A stretch of DNA of 44,329 nt. Origin: Clostridiales bacterium (GTDB lineage: Bacteria; Bacillota; Clostridia; Lachnospirales; Lachnospiraceae). The position numbers were made by a program, and so were the translations under genes. Shown piece by piece: positions 17,895 through 27,069 of the stretch (position 1 is the stretch's first letter; every line of letters starts with the position of its first letter). Where the stretch lies: assembly GCA_012520815.1 (NCBI GenBank), contig JAAYNM010000050.1:1-44329 (forward strand). Direction: 5' to 3'. The notes below the pieces were generated by a model. It had not been told where the DNA came from and did no database searches. It saw nothing but the letters and a program-made list of their open reading frames with translations.

Positions 17895-19763
17895 TTATAT
17901 AGTTTCTTCTGTTTTCTTCCTATTCTCAAAATACACAAATGAATCTATGGTATCTAGAATATCCTTGAAATTATCCCGTGGTGCAACTTCAATATATTTT
18001 TTAATTATCTCTTCTTCATTGTTACGGTGCTTTCCATAAAAAATATCAAAAAGATTGTGTCCACGAACATGTATCTTTATATCTTCTATATATGTCCGTA
18101 CATCCTTGCTATTGTTTATTCTAATATTTTTGGTTCTGATTAAACGCCTAAAGCTTGGTAGTTTGTATAGAGAGTCTCTATACTTTTGGTACAGCGTTCT
18201 ATAAAATTCTTCCTCTGTTTTTATAACCCCAATCTTAGCCATAACCTTGGGGTCAAGGAAATAATTTTCAAATGAATAATACTTTAGCACAAGTACATTT
18301 TTAGGTGTAACATTTGGCAAGTTATCCACATCCTCCTTGGAACGCTGCTTATAGTAGCTACAAAGTTGCTTCACTAAGTACTTAGGATTTTTCCCATCAC
18401 TATCCCTAATCATTAAGAACTGATCTTTTAAATACAATTTGTTTATATATTTTAAGTTAGCATATGTCTTAATATTTGTACAGCTATTGGTGGGCACAAT
18501 AGAGATTCGGTTGAGTTTTCCATCTTCATTTCTCATTTCTGAATAATACTTTTCTAGTAAGATCGGAAGTCTATTTCTATCCTGTTTACCCTCTACAATA
18601 AATACAAAACTTACATTCATTAAATCGTTGGCTGTATATCCTAAATCGTCAAGTATTACGTCAATATCTGTATTTTCCACCACATCTGTATCGAAATTTT
18701 CATCTAAAACAATCTGCTTTATCTGTCTAGATGAAAAGTTAAATATCATATTTGGTGAATACGTAGAAAAAATAACCTGGTTCTTTTTCGATAATCTGTA
18801 TAGAATCTCACTAGCCACTTTCTGCAATTGTGGATGTAAAAATATTTCTGGATCTTCAATCATAATCAGGCTATGCACTCTGCTTTTTTCTTCTATATAT
18901 GCTTCAATAAGTGAAAGCAGATATATACTCTTCGTACCCGAGCTTAGATTGCCAACCGTCTCTTTCTCACCACTTCTATCATTAGAAATAACAGTATTAA
19001 TTTTAAATAGGTTGCGTAGATTCAAGTCTATCTCAAAATTCACTGTCTTTGAAATAGAACCATTCTTTAGCAAATATTTATTAACTGTTTCTGCAAAATT
19101 ATCTAGATTGAGTTTAAATAGCTTGTATTCCATCAGCCTTGTAGTCTCATGGATAGTAAGTTCTTCACCTTTTTTACTATCAATGCTGTCAATACATCTA
19201 AAACATTGACTACATTTTCTAGATTTATCGAACAAGCAAGTATTTTCCCTAATGGACAACAATTCCTCATCGTGTTGTACATTTAATAGACCATTCTGAA
19301 ATTCCTCAAGATTTCTAGTATGATCAATGTAATAGAGCTTTGGTAAAATTTCTGGTATAAATGGGTTTTTCACGCCAAACTCATCTACGTACCGGGTTTT
19401 CAATTCAGGGGTTACGACATAAACAATCTTGATTTGATTGTTCTTAAAAGTAGGGAATTTCTCCATAAATTCTTCTTCCCACTTGTCATAGCCTCGTTCT
19501 TTTGAAACCAGCCCCCATTCATTCATCTGCTCCAAAGCCGCAATTGACAACTCCAAAGTTATGCCTATCTCGATATTATACTCGGGATTTTTAAAATGCT
19601 CTTTGTGAATCTCATAATTTCCAGTTATAGCCCTCACTGCATCCACTACTGCACTTTTACCAGTACTGTTTTTTCCTACTAGGATAAATGCATTGTCAAT
19701 ATCTAGAATCTCCATCTTTTTAATGGATTTAAAGTTGACAATATACATAGAACTTATTTTCAT
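17895..19763 (-). CDS. OLD-family-like ATPase with TOPRIM domain and Cys4 insert
   Basis: A 622-residue protein resembling OLD (overcoming lysogenization defect) nucleases. The ATG at 19763 has GGTGG upstream. The ABC/SMC-type ATPase has Walker A GKNSTGKS (30-37), signature LSSGTKS (273-279) and Walker B LIMIEDPE (299-306). The C-terminal TOPRIM domain has Glu391 in VEGKQD and the Asp454/Asp456 pair in RDSDG, so a metal-dependent nuclease is expected. An insert in the ATPase lobe carries Cys176, Cys184, Cys187 and Cys190, a likely zinc or cluster site. No UvrD-like partner is present, so it fits a stand-alone class 1 OLD rather than Gabija. It directly follows the flavin reductase gene. A DNA repair or phage-defence role is inference. 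Confidence 0.82.
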   Translation of the reverse strand: MKISSMYIVNFKSIKKMEILDIDNAFILVGKNSTGKSAVVDAVRAITGNYEIHKEHFKNPEYNIEIGITLELSIAALEQMNEWGLVSKERGYDKWEEEFMEKFPTFKNNQIKIVYVVTPELKTRYVDEFGVKNPFIPEILPKLYYIDHTRNLEEFQNGLLNVQHDEELLSIRENTCLFDKSRKCSQCFRCIDSIDSKKGEELTIHETTRLMEYKLFKLNLDNFAETVNKYLLKNGSISKTVNFEIDLNLRNLFKINTVISNDRSGEKETVGNLSSGTKSIYLLSLIEAYIEEKSRVHSLIMIEDPEIFLHPQLQKVASEILYRLSKKNQVIFSTYSPNMIFNFSSRQIKQIVLDENFDTDVVENTDIDVILDDLGYTANDLMNVSFVFIVEGKQDRNRLPILLEKYYSEMRNEDGKLNRISIVPTNSCTNIKTYANLKYINKLYLKDQFLMIRDSDGKNPKYLVKQLCSYYKQRSKEDVDNLPNVTPKNVLVLKYYSFENYFLDPKVMAKIGVIKTEEEFYRTLYQKYRDSLYKLPSFRRLIRTKNIRINNSKDVRTYIEDIKIHVRGHNLFDIFYGKHRNNEEEIIKKYIEVAPRDNFKDILDTIDSFVYFENRKKTEETI

Positions 19764-19777
19764 ATTTTCCACCACCT

Positions 19778-20365
19778 TTATGCTTTATTCTTTCCCTTTT
19801 TAGCTTTCTTTCGTACTGAATATCCAAAAGTTCCAATTTTTTCACCTAATTCCAAATATTCCCCGTGGGAATAAGCAACCAAATTAGAACTATTAAGATG
19901 GAATTTACCTGTTTCGTCCATATATTTATCATCAATCGTAACACCCACTACTTCTGCCAAAAACATATCATGGCTTCCAAGAGGTATAACATTAACCACC
20001 TTACATTCTAAATTCACTGGACTTTCCTCAATGCCAGGAGCCAGAATATTCTCCGATTCAAGTGGAGTTAAGTTCATTTCTTTATATTTATCAACATCTC
20101 TTCCTGAACGAACACCGCAAAAATCTGTAGCTTTTACAAGATCCTTTGTAACAAGGTTTATGACAAATTCTCCAGTTTCTTTAATAATATCGTAAGAGTA
20201 TCTCTCTTTTCTCACAGAAATATATGCCATTGCGGGTGAAGAACATATAGTTCCACACCATGCTGTTGTTATTATATTAGGTTTTTCTGCTGGTCTTTTG
20301 CAACTAACCATTACAACTGGTACTGGATAGAGCATATTTCCTGGTTTCCAATGCTGTTTTGCCAT
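19778..20365 (-). CDS. Flavin reductase / FMN-binding family protein
   Basis: A 195-residue protein of the flavin reductase-like FMN-binding split-barrel family, seen in the opening PGNMLYPVPVVMVS, the ITTAWCGTICSSPAMAYIS segment and SYDIIKETGEFVINL. Clostridial relatives bind FMN and are thought to reduce flavins or other acceptors; the true substrate is unknown. The C-terminus is basic (KKAKKGKNK). It lies 25 bases downstream of the 451-residue membrane protein gene and 14 bases upstream of the OLD-like gene, likely in one transcript. Confidence 0.88.
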   Translation of the reverse strand: MAKQHWKPGNMLYPVPVVMVSCKRPAEKPNIITTAWCGTICSSPAMAYISVRKERYSYDIIKETGEFVINLVTKDLVKATDFCGVRSGRDVDKYKEMNLTPLESENILAPGIEESPVNLECKVVNVIPLGSHDMFLAEVVGVTIDDKYMDETGKFHLNSSNLVAYSHGEYLELGEKIGTFGYSVRKKAKKGKNKA

Positions 20366-20390
20366 AATTTAAACCTTTTCTTTCACAAAT

Positions 20391-21746
20391 TTAGTCCTGT
20401 CGATATTTTATACACTTAAAATCTATAGAGGTAGCAATAAGTCCTGAACCTGTTTCTTTATAATGGATAGTTACTGAGTCCTCTGCTTTTCCCTCATAGT
20501 CTTTCCTTATTCCTGATATAGCATTTCTTGGTGTTTTCGCCCAGAAAGTACACGTAAAATGAACCACTGCATCCACTCCCTTACCAATTTCACCATTTTC
20601 AAGGGAAATATCATATTCTACATCTTCTATTATCTTTAAATATGCTCCATCTTCTTGATTAATGTCCGCATATAATTCATTATAAACATTCTGTAACTGT
20701 TCAACGCCCTCTTCACTAAAGTACGCTGTTAATCTCTCTATTCCAGTTCCTTCAAGTCCTGCCTGATAGAGGCCAAACACAATATCAGCCGCACCCTCAC
20801 CTATTATCCTCTCCATAATCACACGTTCCTTCGCCACTGCATATTCTGAGCCGTCTTTTTCCAAGGTTATGTACTCTGTAATATCCTGCATACCTGCCTT
20901 TTGGCACACTAATGCATGAGTTCCCGCCAGCGTAGTATCAAGGGTGTATTGCATCATATCTATAGATGGAAGATATGAACGTTCACAATCCGTAATATCC
21001 AGACCATCCACTTTTGCTTCAAAACCGTATGGAGCTGTAATCTTAACATTCTCCACTATCATATCAGAAATATCCATCTTCCAAACAGGAAATACCACGT
21101 ATTTTTTTTCATCCGATGTTTTGAATGTAAACTCCATAATTTTAGTTTCTGGAATTACCTCTTGTGGAATTTCTTCGCCTGTGGGAGTCTCATTTTCTGA
21201 TGGAGTCTCTCCCTCCGCTGGGGTTTCTCCCTCCGCTGGGGTCTCGTCTTCTGATGGAATTTCTCCCTCTGCCGGTGTCTCCCCTTCTGCCGGTGTCTCC
21301 CCTTCTGATGGAGTTTCTGCCTCTGGTGTATCTTCATCCACACCTACTGGGTTATCAGCACTTTCAAGTAGTCGATATGAGACTAATAACTTGATCGTAT
21401 CCCCTTCTTCTTTGCTCTCTAACTGCTTAATAGAAGACATATCTATATTTGAAAATCTATTGGTCATAACATTTGCAAACACTGATGCATTAACATAGTC
21501 ACTTTCTTCTATATCCACCATGTTAAATAACTGATTCCAGTTTCCACCAGCAATATTTTCATAAGCTCTTTGCACATATATCTCAGAATTACCATAAACT
21601 GAATTAAGAGCCATTACAAAACCAATGAATCCAAATAATAGCAGCATACACAATGAGACTAGCAATTGCTTTAGTGTAGCTTTTTTATCTATTTTCTTTC
21701 TTGTTTTTTTCTTTTTAACTTTTTTAATCTTACTTTCTTTTTCCAT
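20391..21746 (-). CDS. Membrane-anchored extracytoplasmic protein with Glu/Thr/Pro repeats
   Basis: A 451-residue protein that I do not recognise. A strongly basic N-terminus (18 Lys/Arg in the first 26 residues or so) precedes one transmembrane segment at about 27-48, so the bulk is outside. Residues 52-135 form an NTF2/DUF4878-like looking region with AYENIAGGNWNQLFNMV. Residues 140-195 are a low-complexity GETPAE/GETPSE repeat, probably a wall-spanning spacer. The C-terminal 250 residues look beta-rich, with an unassigned ligand-like domain. GGTGG lies before the ATG. The gene follows the 818-residue protein after 109 bases and precedes the flavin reductase. Confidence 0.75.
   Translation of the reverse strand: MEKESKIKKVKKKKTRKKIDKKATLKQLLVSLCMLLLFGFIGFVMALNSVYGNSEIYVQRAYENIAGGNWNQLFNMVDIEESDYVNASVFANVMTNRFSNIDMSSIKQLESKEEGDTIKLLVSYRLLESADNPVGVDEDTPEAETPSEGETPAEGETPAEGEIPSEDETPAEGETPAEGETPSENETPTGEEIPQEVIPETKIMEFTFKTSDEKKYVVFPVWKMDISDMIVENVKITAPYGFEAKVDGLDITDCERSYLPSIDMMQYTLDTTLAGTHALVCQKAGMQDITEYITLEKDGSEYAVAKERVIMERIIGEGAADIVFGLYQAGLEGTGIERLTAYFSEEGVEQLQNVYNELYADINQEDGAYLKIIEDVEYDISLENGEIGKGVDAVVHFTCTFWAKTPRNAISGIRKDYEGKAEDSVTIHYKETGSGLIATSIDFKCIKYRQD
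21162..21329 (-). repeat. In-frame tandem repeat encoding GETPAE-type units
   Basis: About nine imperfect 18-base units within the 451-residue protein gene, encoding variants of GETPAE and GETPSE. Long open frames on other strands here are by-products of the repeat. Confidence 0.85.
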
Positions 21747-21855
21747 ATAATTACCACCCTGCCAGTGCAGGATAATCTCCTATTTTATTGTTATATACAG
21801 TCTAATTTTACCACATATCTATATTATTTCCAGTTAATACTTTGTGAAGTGTATT

Positions 21856-24312
21856 CTATTGTTCTAGCACAGCAATATATCTGTGTCCAGATTCTTCTAT
21901 TGCCTTCCTTGCAGCATTTATAGTCAGATTAAAGCTCTCGCCTCCGCTATTTCTAAAGTATACTGTGTCAACCACTCCCATGTATCCGCTATATCCAGAT
22001 ATTGCCACTACACCGTAGTCTTGCATAAAAGTCAGAACAGGAATATCCTTTGTTGTATAATAGAGAATGTCTTGAATATCTATTCCTGATACATCTAAGA
22101 CTTTTATGTTCACATTTTCAAAAATTTTGCCAATAGATGCATAATTAGGTGATGCAGCCTCGGTTGCTGACGCTACTACTTTATTATCAAGCTTAGATAC
22201 TCTGGCCCATACATAATGTCCATTTCCATCTACAACTACACCATACTGCTCACTTGCCATATTGATAGCTGCTGTCACACTTTGAGTAGCTAAAAGCATC
22301 TTTCCGTTTCCGTATACATAGAAGTTGCTATCTGCAATTTCTGTATCCTCCTTGCCAATGTCATTTGCACTGACAAAGTTGATTTTCTCTGGAGATTTGC
22401 TAGATAAATCATTATTACTGGTTATTGTGTAAGCCAACTCTAATATAAGTTCCGTCTTCTTTAAATCTGTAACAATGGTACTTTGTCCAACAGTAGCTGT
22501 CTTTTCGCTTATTTTATTAATCAACTGGTCATCGGAAGTTTCTTCAAAAACACCACCATTTTTTACAAGTCTCTTCATATTCAACATGTTTTTTTCTATG
22601 GTAACTTCCTTGATGTAAATGCCTTCCTTTGAGTATGTTTCCTCTTCTTTACTATCATACAAATCCACTCGGAGCTCATACATCGGAAATACTATTTTTC
22701 CCAAATCATCAGTATATACATCTGCACTATGGGCCACGCCATATACCAAATCATCGCCGATAAATCCTATGACTTTAACATAATCACCTTCATCCACAGT
22801 GATTTTATAATCCTCTCCAGCCTCAACGTCAATTACTCTAATGCTATTTGCCGAATATACTGAGCCGTTTTCATGCCACGCCACAATATTATTTTCACTG
22901 TTTATAATAAAGTTACCACTCTGCAAATTATTGACCAACTGAACATACTCATTGCTATCCGTAGTAATGGTATAAATGCTGTCCTCAACCATAAGATAAA
23001 TGAGTCCATCCTCTGTAATGTATGCAAATTTTCCTACTGAACCTTTTAATATATGGTAAGGTTTATCTGTAATTACAAAAACTAATTCTTCTACAATATT
23101 GGTTTCATATTTGTATTGATACAGTGCTATTCCAACTTCGCCCTCATGCTCACCTTTATTCATATATCCATAAACAAGGAAAAGCACATCGCCTGACTTA
23201 TCTGTGGACACTATCTCAATATTGTTTTCATTGAATACATCTCGCACATCTCTGTCACTGCCACTTTCAAAAGACATAATCGAAATCATCTCGTTCTTAT
23301 TCATATCCATAAGCCACAGGTTTCTTTCTTTAACAAATGTCATATAAGAACCCGTAGGACTCCAGCTTGTTTCCACTGTCAAATCAGAATCCAAACCTAG
23401 ATTTATTCTTGTAGATGATACACTTTGCGTATTACATTCAAATATTTGTTCCATATTTCTCTCATACACGTACATATACATTACATTTATGCCTTCACGA
23501 ACACGAAAATATTCAGTAACATTGTAGTACTGATAAATATCGAATCCATTTTTAGCCCTAACCTTGTATCTCAATTCATAACATCCCACATCTCCTAAGA
23601 TTTCCTTGATAGTAATAATAGGTTCTGTGACACGCTCAACTTCTAAATCTCCCCAGGTCACATTGCTATAACTAGAGTAAAGATTTACTTTGGCAAGATT
23701 TGTATTATCACTTTGTGATGATGGCTCTAAATATGGCATATATTCTTTAGCAGTATCATCATTTAATATACCTTTACTAAATCCCGACACAAATTCAATA
23801 TGATTTGCGATATTTGCTGCACTTTGATTGATAACCCTTGTATAATAATTTATTTCACCGTGTTTTTCCGTAACAATCTTCAAAATAAGCAGATATTCTT
23901 CATTTTCTTCCATCATTGATGAAAGATTTAGGGTAGTCTTTGCACTATCCCCTGCTACCGAGTAGTCGGGAACATTGGTTTTTTCAATAAGTCTCTCTGT
24001 GTCCAAGCTTCTTAACTCATAAGAAATGCCTGCAATAACATTGTCATAGATATTTATGTTCATAGACAATGTTCTATCTGATTCCACAGGAGTAATGCAG
24101 TCTCTCATATATCTTGCATCCATGGAAATAGTGTAGCCATGAATAGTATTCACAACAATATCGTCATACATCATCGATACAATCGGAAGTGACGCTGTCT
24201 GCATTACTTCTTCATCTACTTTTTCTCTTTTATTAGTTATAACAAAATGCATTGCAATAGCTAAAATAAATATAGCTATCAATACCGCTGCTTTTATAAG
24301 TATTTTCTTCAT
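21856..24312 (-). CDS. Large membrane-anchored extracytoplasmic protein of unknown function
   Basis: An 818-residue protein that I cannot assign. One N-terminal transmembrane helix (about 5-26, MKKILIKAAVLIAIFIL...) follows a short basic start, so the remainder faces outward. The first 250 residues look beta-sandwich-like; the middle (about 310-520) has repeated strands such as YMTFVKERNLWLMDMNKNE and LVYGVAHSADVYTDDL, resembling a beta-propeller. The C-terminal part (MEYGVVVDGNGHYVWARVSK-like, then ISGYSGYMGVVDTVYFRNS) resembles a peptidase-C39-like or papain-like fold only loosely. Its ATG overlaps the methyltransferase stop as ATGA, so the two are translationally coupled. Confidence 0.78.
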   Translation of the reverse strand: MKKILIKAAVLIAIFILAIAMHFVITNKREKVDEEVMQTASLPIVSMMYDDIVVNTIHGYTISMDARYMRDCITPVESDRTLSMNINIYDNVIAGISYELRSLDTERLIEKTNVPDYSVAGDSAKTTLNLSSMMEENEEYLLILKIVTEKHGEINYYTRVINQSAANIANHIEFVSGFSKGILNDDTAKEYMPYLEPSSQSDNTNLAKVNLYSSYSNVTWGDLEVERVTEPIITIKEILGDVGCYELRYKVRAKNGFDIYQYYNVTEYFRVREGINVMYMYVYERNMEQIFECNTQSVSSTRINLGLDSDLTVETSWSPTGSYMTFVKERNLWLMDMNKNEMISIMSFESGSDRDVRDVFNENNIEIVSTDKSGDVLFLVYGYMNKGEHEGEVGIALYQYKYETNIVEELVFVITDKPYHILKGSVGKFAYITEDGLIYLMVEDSIYTITTDSNEYVQLVNNLQSGNFIINSENNIVAWHENGSVYSANSIRVIDVEAGEDYKITVDEGDYVKVIGFIGDDLVYGVAHSADVYTDDLGKIVFPMYELRVDLYDSKEEETYSKEGIYIKEVTIEKNMLNMKRLVKNGGVFEETSDDQLINKISEKTATVGQSTIVTDLKKTELILELAYTITSNNDLSSKSPEKINFVSANDIGKEDTEIADSNFYVYGNGKMLLATQSVTAAINMASEQYGVVVDGNGHYVWARVSKLDNKVVASATEAASPNYASIGKIFENVNIKVLDVSGIDIQDILYYTTKDIPVLTFMQDYGVVAISGYSGYMGVVDTVYFRNSGGESFNLTINAARKAIEESGHRYIAVLEQ

Positions 24313-25457
24313 AATGGTTTCCTAAGGAGCGAAAGTATTGTTGGAGATATTTTTAATTCTTCTGCCATCTTCGACAATTCCTTATTCTCCTGTACAATTC
24401 CATTCTTTCGCTTGCAAGCTCTGATTAACAAGTTCTTTGGAGTATGCTCCATATCTATAAATTCTAAAATCTGGGTATCATATCCCGCTTCCTCTAAAGC
24501 CTCCGCCCTAACGGCATCGGTCAAAAGCGCGGATATTCTTTCCTTTAGTATACCATACTTAAGAAGTGGTGAAAGTAATTGGTTTTCTATCTGACCATTT
24601 ATCTCATGTTGGCAGCATGGAACAGACAAAATCACGGAAGCATCCCATTTAACTGCCTTTTGAAGCGCATAATCCGTAGCTGTATCACATGCATGTAATG
24701 TAACAACCATATCAACACTTGTCTGATCGTTATAGCCCTCGATATCTCCTTTTAGAAAAGTTAATCCTTTATAGTCCAACTTTCTCGCCAGAGTATTACA
24801 TTTATCTATAACATCTTCCTTTAAGTCTAATCCAATAATATTGACACTAAGACCTTTCATTTTCTTTAGTAAATAGTAAATAGCAAAGGTTAAATAAGAC
24901 TTGCCACATCCAAAATCAATAATTGTCAATTCTTTTTCTTTATCAAGTCTTGGAATAATATCGTTCACGAATTCGAGAAACCTGTTGATTTGCCTAAATT
25001 TATCATATTTAGCCTTAATTACAAATCCTTCCGAATTCATAACGCCCAATTCTACAAGAAAATCAACTGGTATTCCTTCTTTCAGAATATAATTTTTAGC
25101 TCTATTATGCATCATTGATTGAATCTTAGGGACAATCTTTTTTCCCTTAACCGTAACCCGACCTTTTTTGCTAACTAATATTGAATACTGGCTAGAAGTA
25201 GCATCAATAGCACACTGTTTAAAATATACTTCCATATTTGTTATTATGTATTCACAAGTCTCTGCCCACGACTTATTAGTATGAATTACTTTTTTTTCAA
25301 TGTATTCCGTTATCTGAAATACCTTTTTATTTTTCAATACAATCGGACGAATCTTTACTTTTGTTATTTCACTATCAGTTTTCTTTTTATCACTAAGGAC
25401 GGCCATAATTAAACCGTCCGGGCTTATTTCATATAATAGTTCTCTTAATTTATCCAT
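24309..25457 (-). CDS. SAM-dependent methyltransferase (Methyltransf_32 / METTL25-like)
   Basis: A 382-residue protein. The ATG at 25457 has AAGGAG upstream. The class I Rossmann domain has motif I TIIDFGCGKSYLTF, an acidic residue after strand 2 (NIIGLDLKEDVID), and VTLHACDTATDYAL followed by SVPCCQHEING, the pattern of the Methyltransf_32 group that includes eukaryotic METTL25/RRNAD1. The first 130 residues form an extra domain with KKGRVTVKGKK. Substrate unknown; RNA or protein are both possible. It is coupled at its start to a 70-residue ORF (TGATG) and at its end to the 818-residue gene (ATGA). Confidence 0.88.
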   Translation of the reverse strand: MDKLRELLYEISPDGLIMAVLSDKKKTDSEITKVKIRPIVLKNKKVFQITEYIEKKVIHTNKSWAETCEYIITNMEVYFKQCAIDATSSQYSILVSKKGRVTVKGKKIVPKIQSMMHNRAKNYILKEGIPVDFLVELGVMNSEGFVIKAKYDKFRQINRFLEFVNDIIPRLDKEKELTIIDFGCGKSYLTFAIYYLLKKMKGLSVNIIGLDLKEDVIDKCNTLARKLDYKGLTFLKGDIEGYNDQTSVDMVVTLHACDTATDYALQKAVKWDASVILSVPCCQHEINGQIENQLLSPLLKYGILKERISALLTDAVRAEALEEAGYDTQILEFIDMEHTPKNLLIRACKRKNGIVQENKELSKMAEELKISPTILSLLRKPL

Positions 25458-25669
25458 CAATTCTCCTTGGAATATCTGCAATATTTTATCTTACCTTGAT
25501 ATGATAAATGTTTTAGGGGAAAACTACAATACTTTTTTAGCAATATCCCTTTATCTTTCTGCATATCCCGAACCCCACTAGGCTCTTCCTCATGATTATA
25601 CTTTATGACCATTACGACTAATGCTATTGCCCAGGCCATGCTCATTACCACTACTACTCTTTTTTTCAT
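25457..25669 (-). CDS. Possible 70-residue single-pass membrane protein
   Basis: The sequence starts MKKRVVVVMSMAWAIALVVM, a basic start followed by one clear hydrophobic helix, then a charged tail with two cysteines. Its TGA stop shares one base with the ATG of the methyltransferase (TGATG), a usual sign of translational coupling, and it fills the gap after the metalloprotease gene. Against it: the ribosome site is weak, with only AGGA about 16 bases upstream. I rate it as plausible, not certain. Confidence 0.5.
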   Translation of the reverse strand: MKKRVVVVMSMAWAIALVVMVIKYNHEEEPSGVRDMQKDKGILLKKYCSFPLKHLSYQGKIKYCRYSKEN

Positions 25670-25707
25670 AATAAAAAATTATTTCCTATTCTGGAGGTTT
25701 TATTCAA

Positions 25708-27027
25708 TTAATTATACCATTGTTCCCAATAAACTTCTTCACCGACAACACTGCTAAAATTACTTCTTAACTCTTCATATAAAAGCTCTGCCTTGCTTCT
25801 GACGTGATTACTTGCATAAGAATCTGAGAGCCTGCTACCCTCATCCGTTGATAGTAACCAGCTAAAAAGTTCCGCTCTGTCTTCACTTATAGATTCCTTT
25901 GAATATTCAGATACAAAGTAGACCTCGCTTAAATCATATTCTCCGGCATATGTATATTGACTGTCCATTCCCTCGTCTTTCGAGTATGTAAACCCTCTAG
26001 GATTGTGATTTTTCCACTTACTATAAACAGAATCATTCATATCAAATTGATTCATTTCAAAGTCAATAACATGGAATAATTCGTGTGCAAATGTTGCCTT
26101 AAATTGATCCCATGAATAAACTGAAGCTGTTACACGAATTACATCCTTGTTTTCCTCGTAGGTTGTCAATCCAACAATATCTCTGCCATCTGCTATCATA
26201 TCACCAGTAACATTTATTTCCAGATATCTTCCATGCCTATATCCTTCCATAACCTCTTCGAGAAAATCTTCTGGTAGTCGTTCCAAAACCTCTTGTATTG
26301 CCTCCAGAGCATTTTCAATGCCCTTATCAGCCTCATAGCTTTCAATATTAAAACCTAGCTCTGTTACATCTGCATCATGTTTAACTCTTATCTCAACACC
26401 ATAGATGTCCTCTATTGATAGTTCTAGCTCACTTGCATTTGCTCCTGCTCTAACATCTATTATAGCTTTAATTCCAATGAACAATCCAATAATCAAAAAG
26501 AAAATGCCGAATACGCACGAAAGAGCAATAATTAAGCTACGCTTTTCTTTACGTTGTCTCTCTTGCATATCCCACTGTGATGCATACATTGGCCGTGGAT
26601 AATATTCACTGCCTTGATTTTGATCTCCATATGGACTTTGTGTCCCGTATGGATTCGGGCGTTGACTTCCATATGGGTTCTGAGCAGATCCGTATGGGCT
26701 TTGGCTTTGTGCTCCATATGGGTTTGGACGCACACCTGGATTTTGACCACCATATGGGTTTTGGGTAGTTCCATATGGGTTTTGGCTTTGTGCCCCGTAT
26801 GGATTAGGACGCACACCTGGATTTTGACCACCATATGGACTTTGACCCTGTGCTCCGTTTAGGTTTTGCTGTCCGCCTGCGTCTTGCTTACTAGCCTGCT
26901 GCGAATACATACCTGATATATTGCTATATCCATCGCTACCACTTTGATTCCTATCCCACTCTGGTTTTTTCACTATGTACTTGCTTTCATCTATTTGTTG
27001 TTTTTCATCTTTGAAATTATTATCCAT
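25708..27027 (-). CDS. Membrane-anchored HExxH metalloprotease with PYG-repeat N-terminus
   Basis: A 439-residue protein. Residues 1-60 are polar; 63-134 hold nine PYG units in a Gln/Asn/Gly-rich stretch; 165-190 is a transmembrane helix. By the positive-inside rule (KEKR just before it) the repeats are cytosolic and the rest is outside. The outer domain has the zinc motif HELFH (His315, Glu316, His319) and a downstream SEDRAELF with Glu386 as a likely third ligand, as in gluzincin-type peptidases. The family cannot be named with certainty. GGAG lies just before the ATG, 12 bases after the terminator hairpin of the atp operon. Confidence 0.8.
   Translation of the reverse strand: MDNNFKDEKQQIDESKYIVKKPEWDRNQSGSDGYSNISGMYSQQASKQDAGGQQNLNGAQGQSPYGGQNPGVRPNPYGAQSQNPYGTTQNPYGGQNPGVRPNPYGAQSQSPYGSAQNPYGSQRPNPYGTQSPYGDQNQGSEYYPRPMYASQWDMQERQRKEKRSLIIALSCVFGIFFLIIGLFIGIKAIIDVRAGANASELELSIEDIYGVEIRVKHDADVTELGFNIESYEADKGIENALEAIQEVLERLPEDFLEEVMEGYRHGRYLEINVTGDMIADGRDIVGLTTYEENKDVIRVTASVYSWDQFKATFAHELFHVIDFEMNQFDMNDSVYSKWKNHNPRGFTYSKDEGMDSQYTYAGEYDLSEVYFVSEYSKESISEDRAELFSWLLSTDEGSRLSDSYASNHVRSKAELLYEELRSNFSSVVGEEVYWEQWYN
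26626..26850 (-). repeat. In-frame repeat encoding PYG-rich units
   Basis: Nine PYG codon triplets with spacing of 7-12 residues. One unit (about 26 residues, GGQNPGVRPNPYGAQSQ...) is nearly duplicated at residues 67-82 and 93-109, suggesting recent duplication by slippage. Confidence 0.85.
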
Positions 27028-27039
27028 CTTTTCTCCAAT

Positions 27040-27063
27040 AAAAGGTGACCTAAGTCACCTTTT
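27040..27063 (-). terminator. Terminator of the atp operon / leader hairpin of the metalloprotease gene
   Basis: AAAAGGTGAC and GTCACCTTTT form a perfect 10-bp stem with a 4-base loop. On the minus strand it is followed by TTTTATT, only moderately U-rich. It lies about 30 bases after atpC and its 3' side is 12 bases upstream of the metalloprotease ATG. Confidence 0.65.
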
Positions 27064-27069
27064 AATAAT

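Noticed and set aside
17895-19763. Gabija or other two-gene OLD system
   Set aside because: No UvrD-like helicase, reverse transcriptase or other known partner is next to it; the neighbour is a flavin reductase.
21162-21329. CRISPR-like array
   Set aside because: Repeats are short, imperfect and in frame with a protein, with no unique spacers and no cas genes nearby.
21164-21394. Forward and alternative frames over the GETPAE repeat
   Set aside because: Periodic composition keeps stops out of several frames; none has a start signal.
26614-26862. Long forward-strand frames over the PYG repeat
   Set aside because: They are by-products of the repeat and have no ribosome site or plausible composition.
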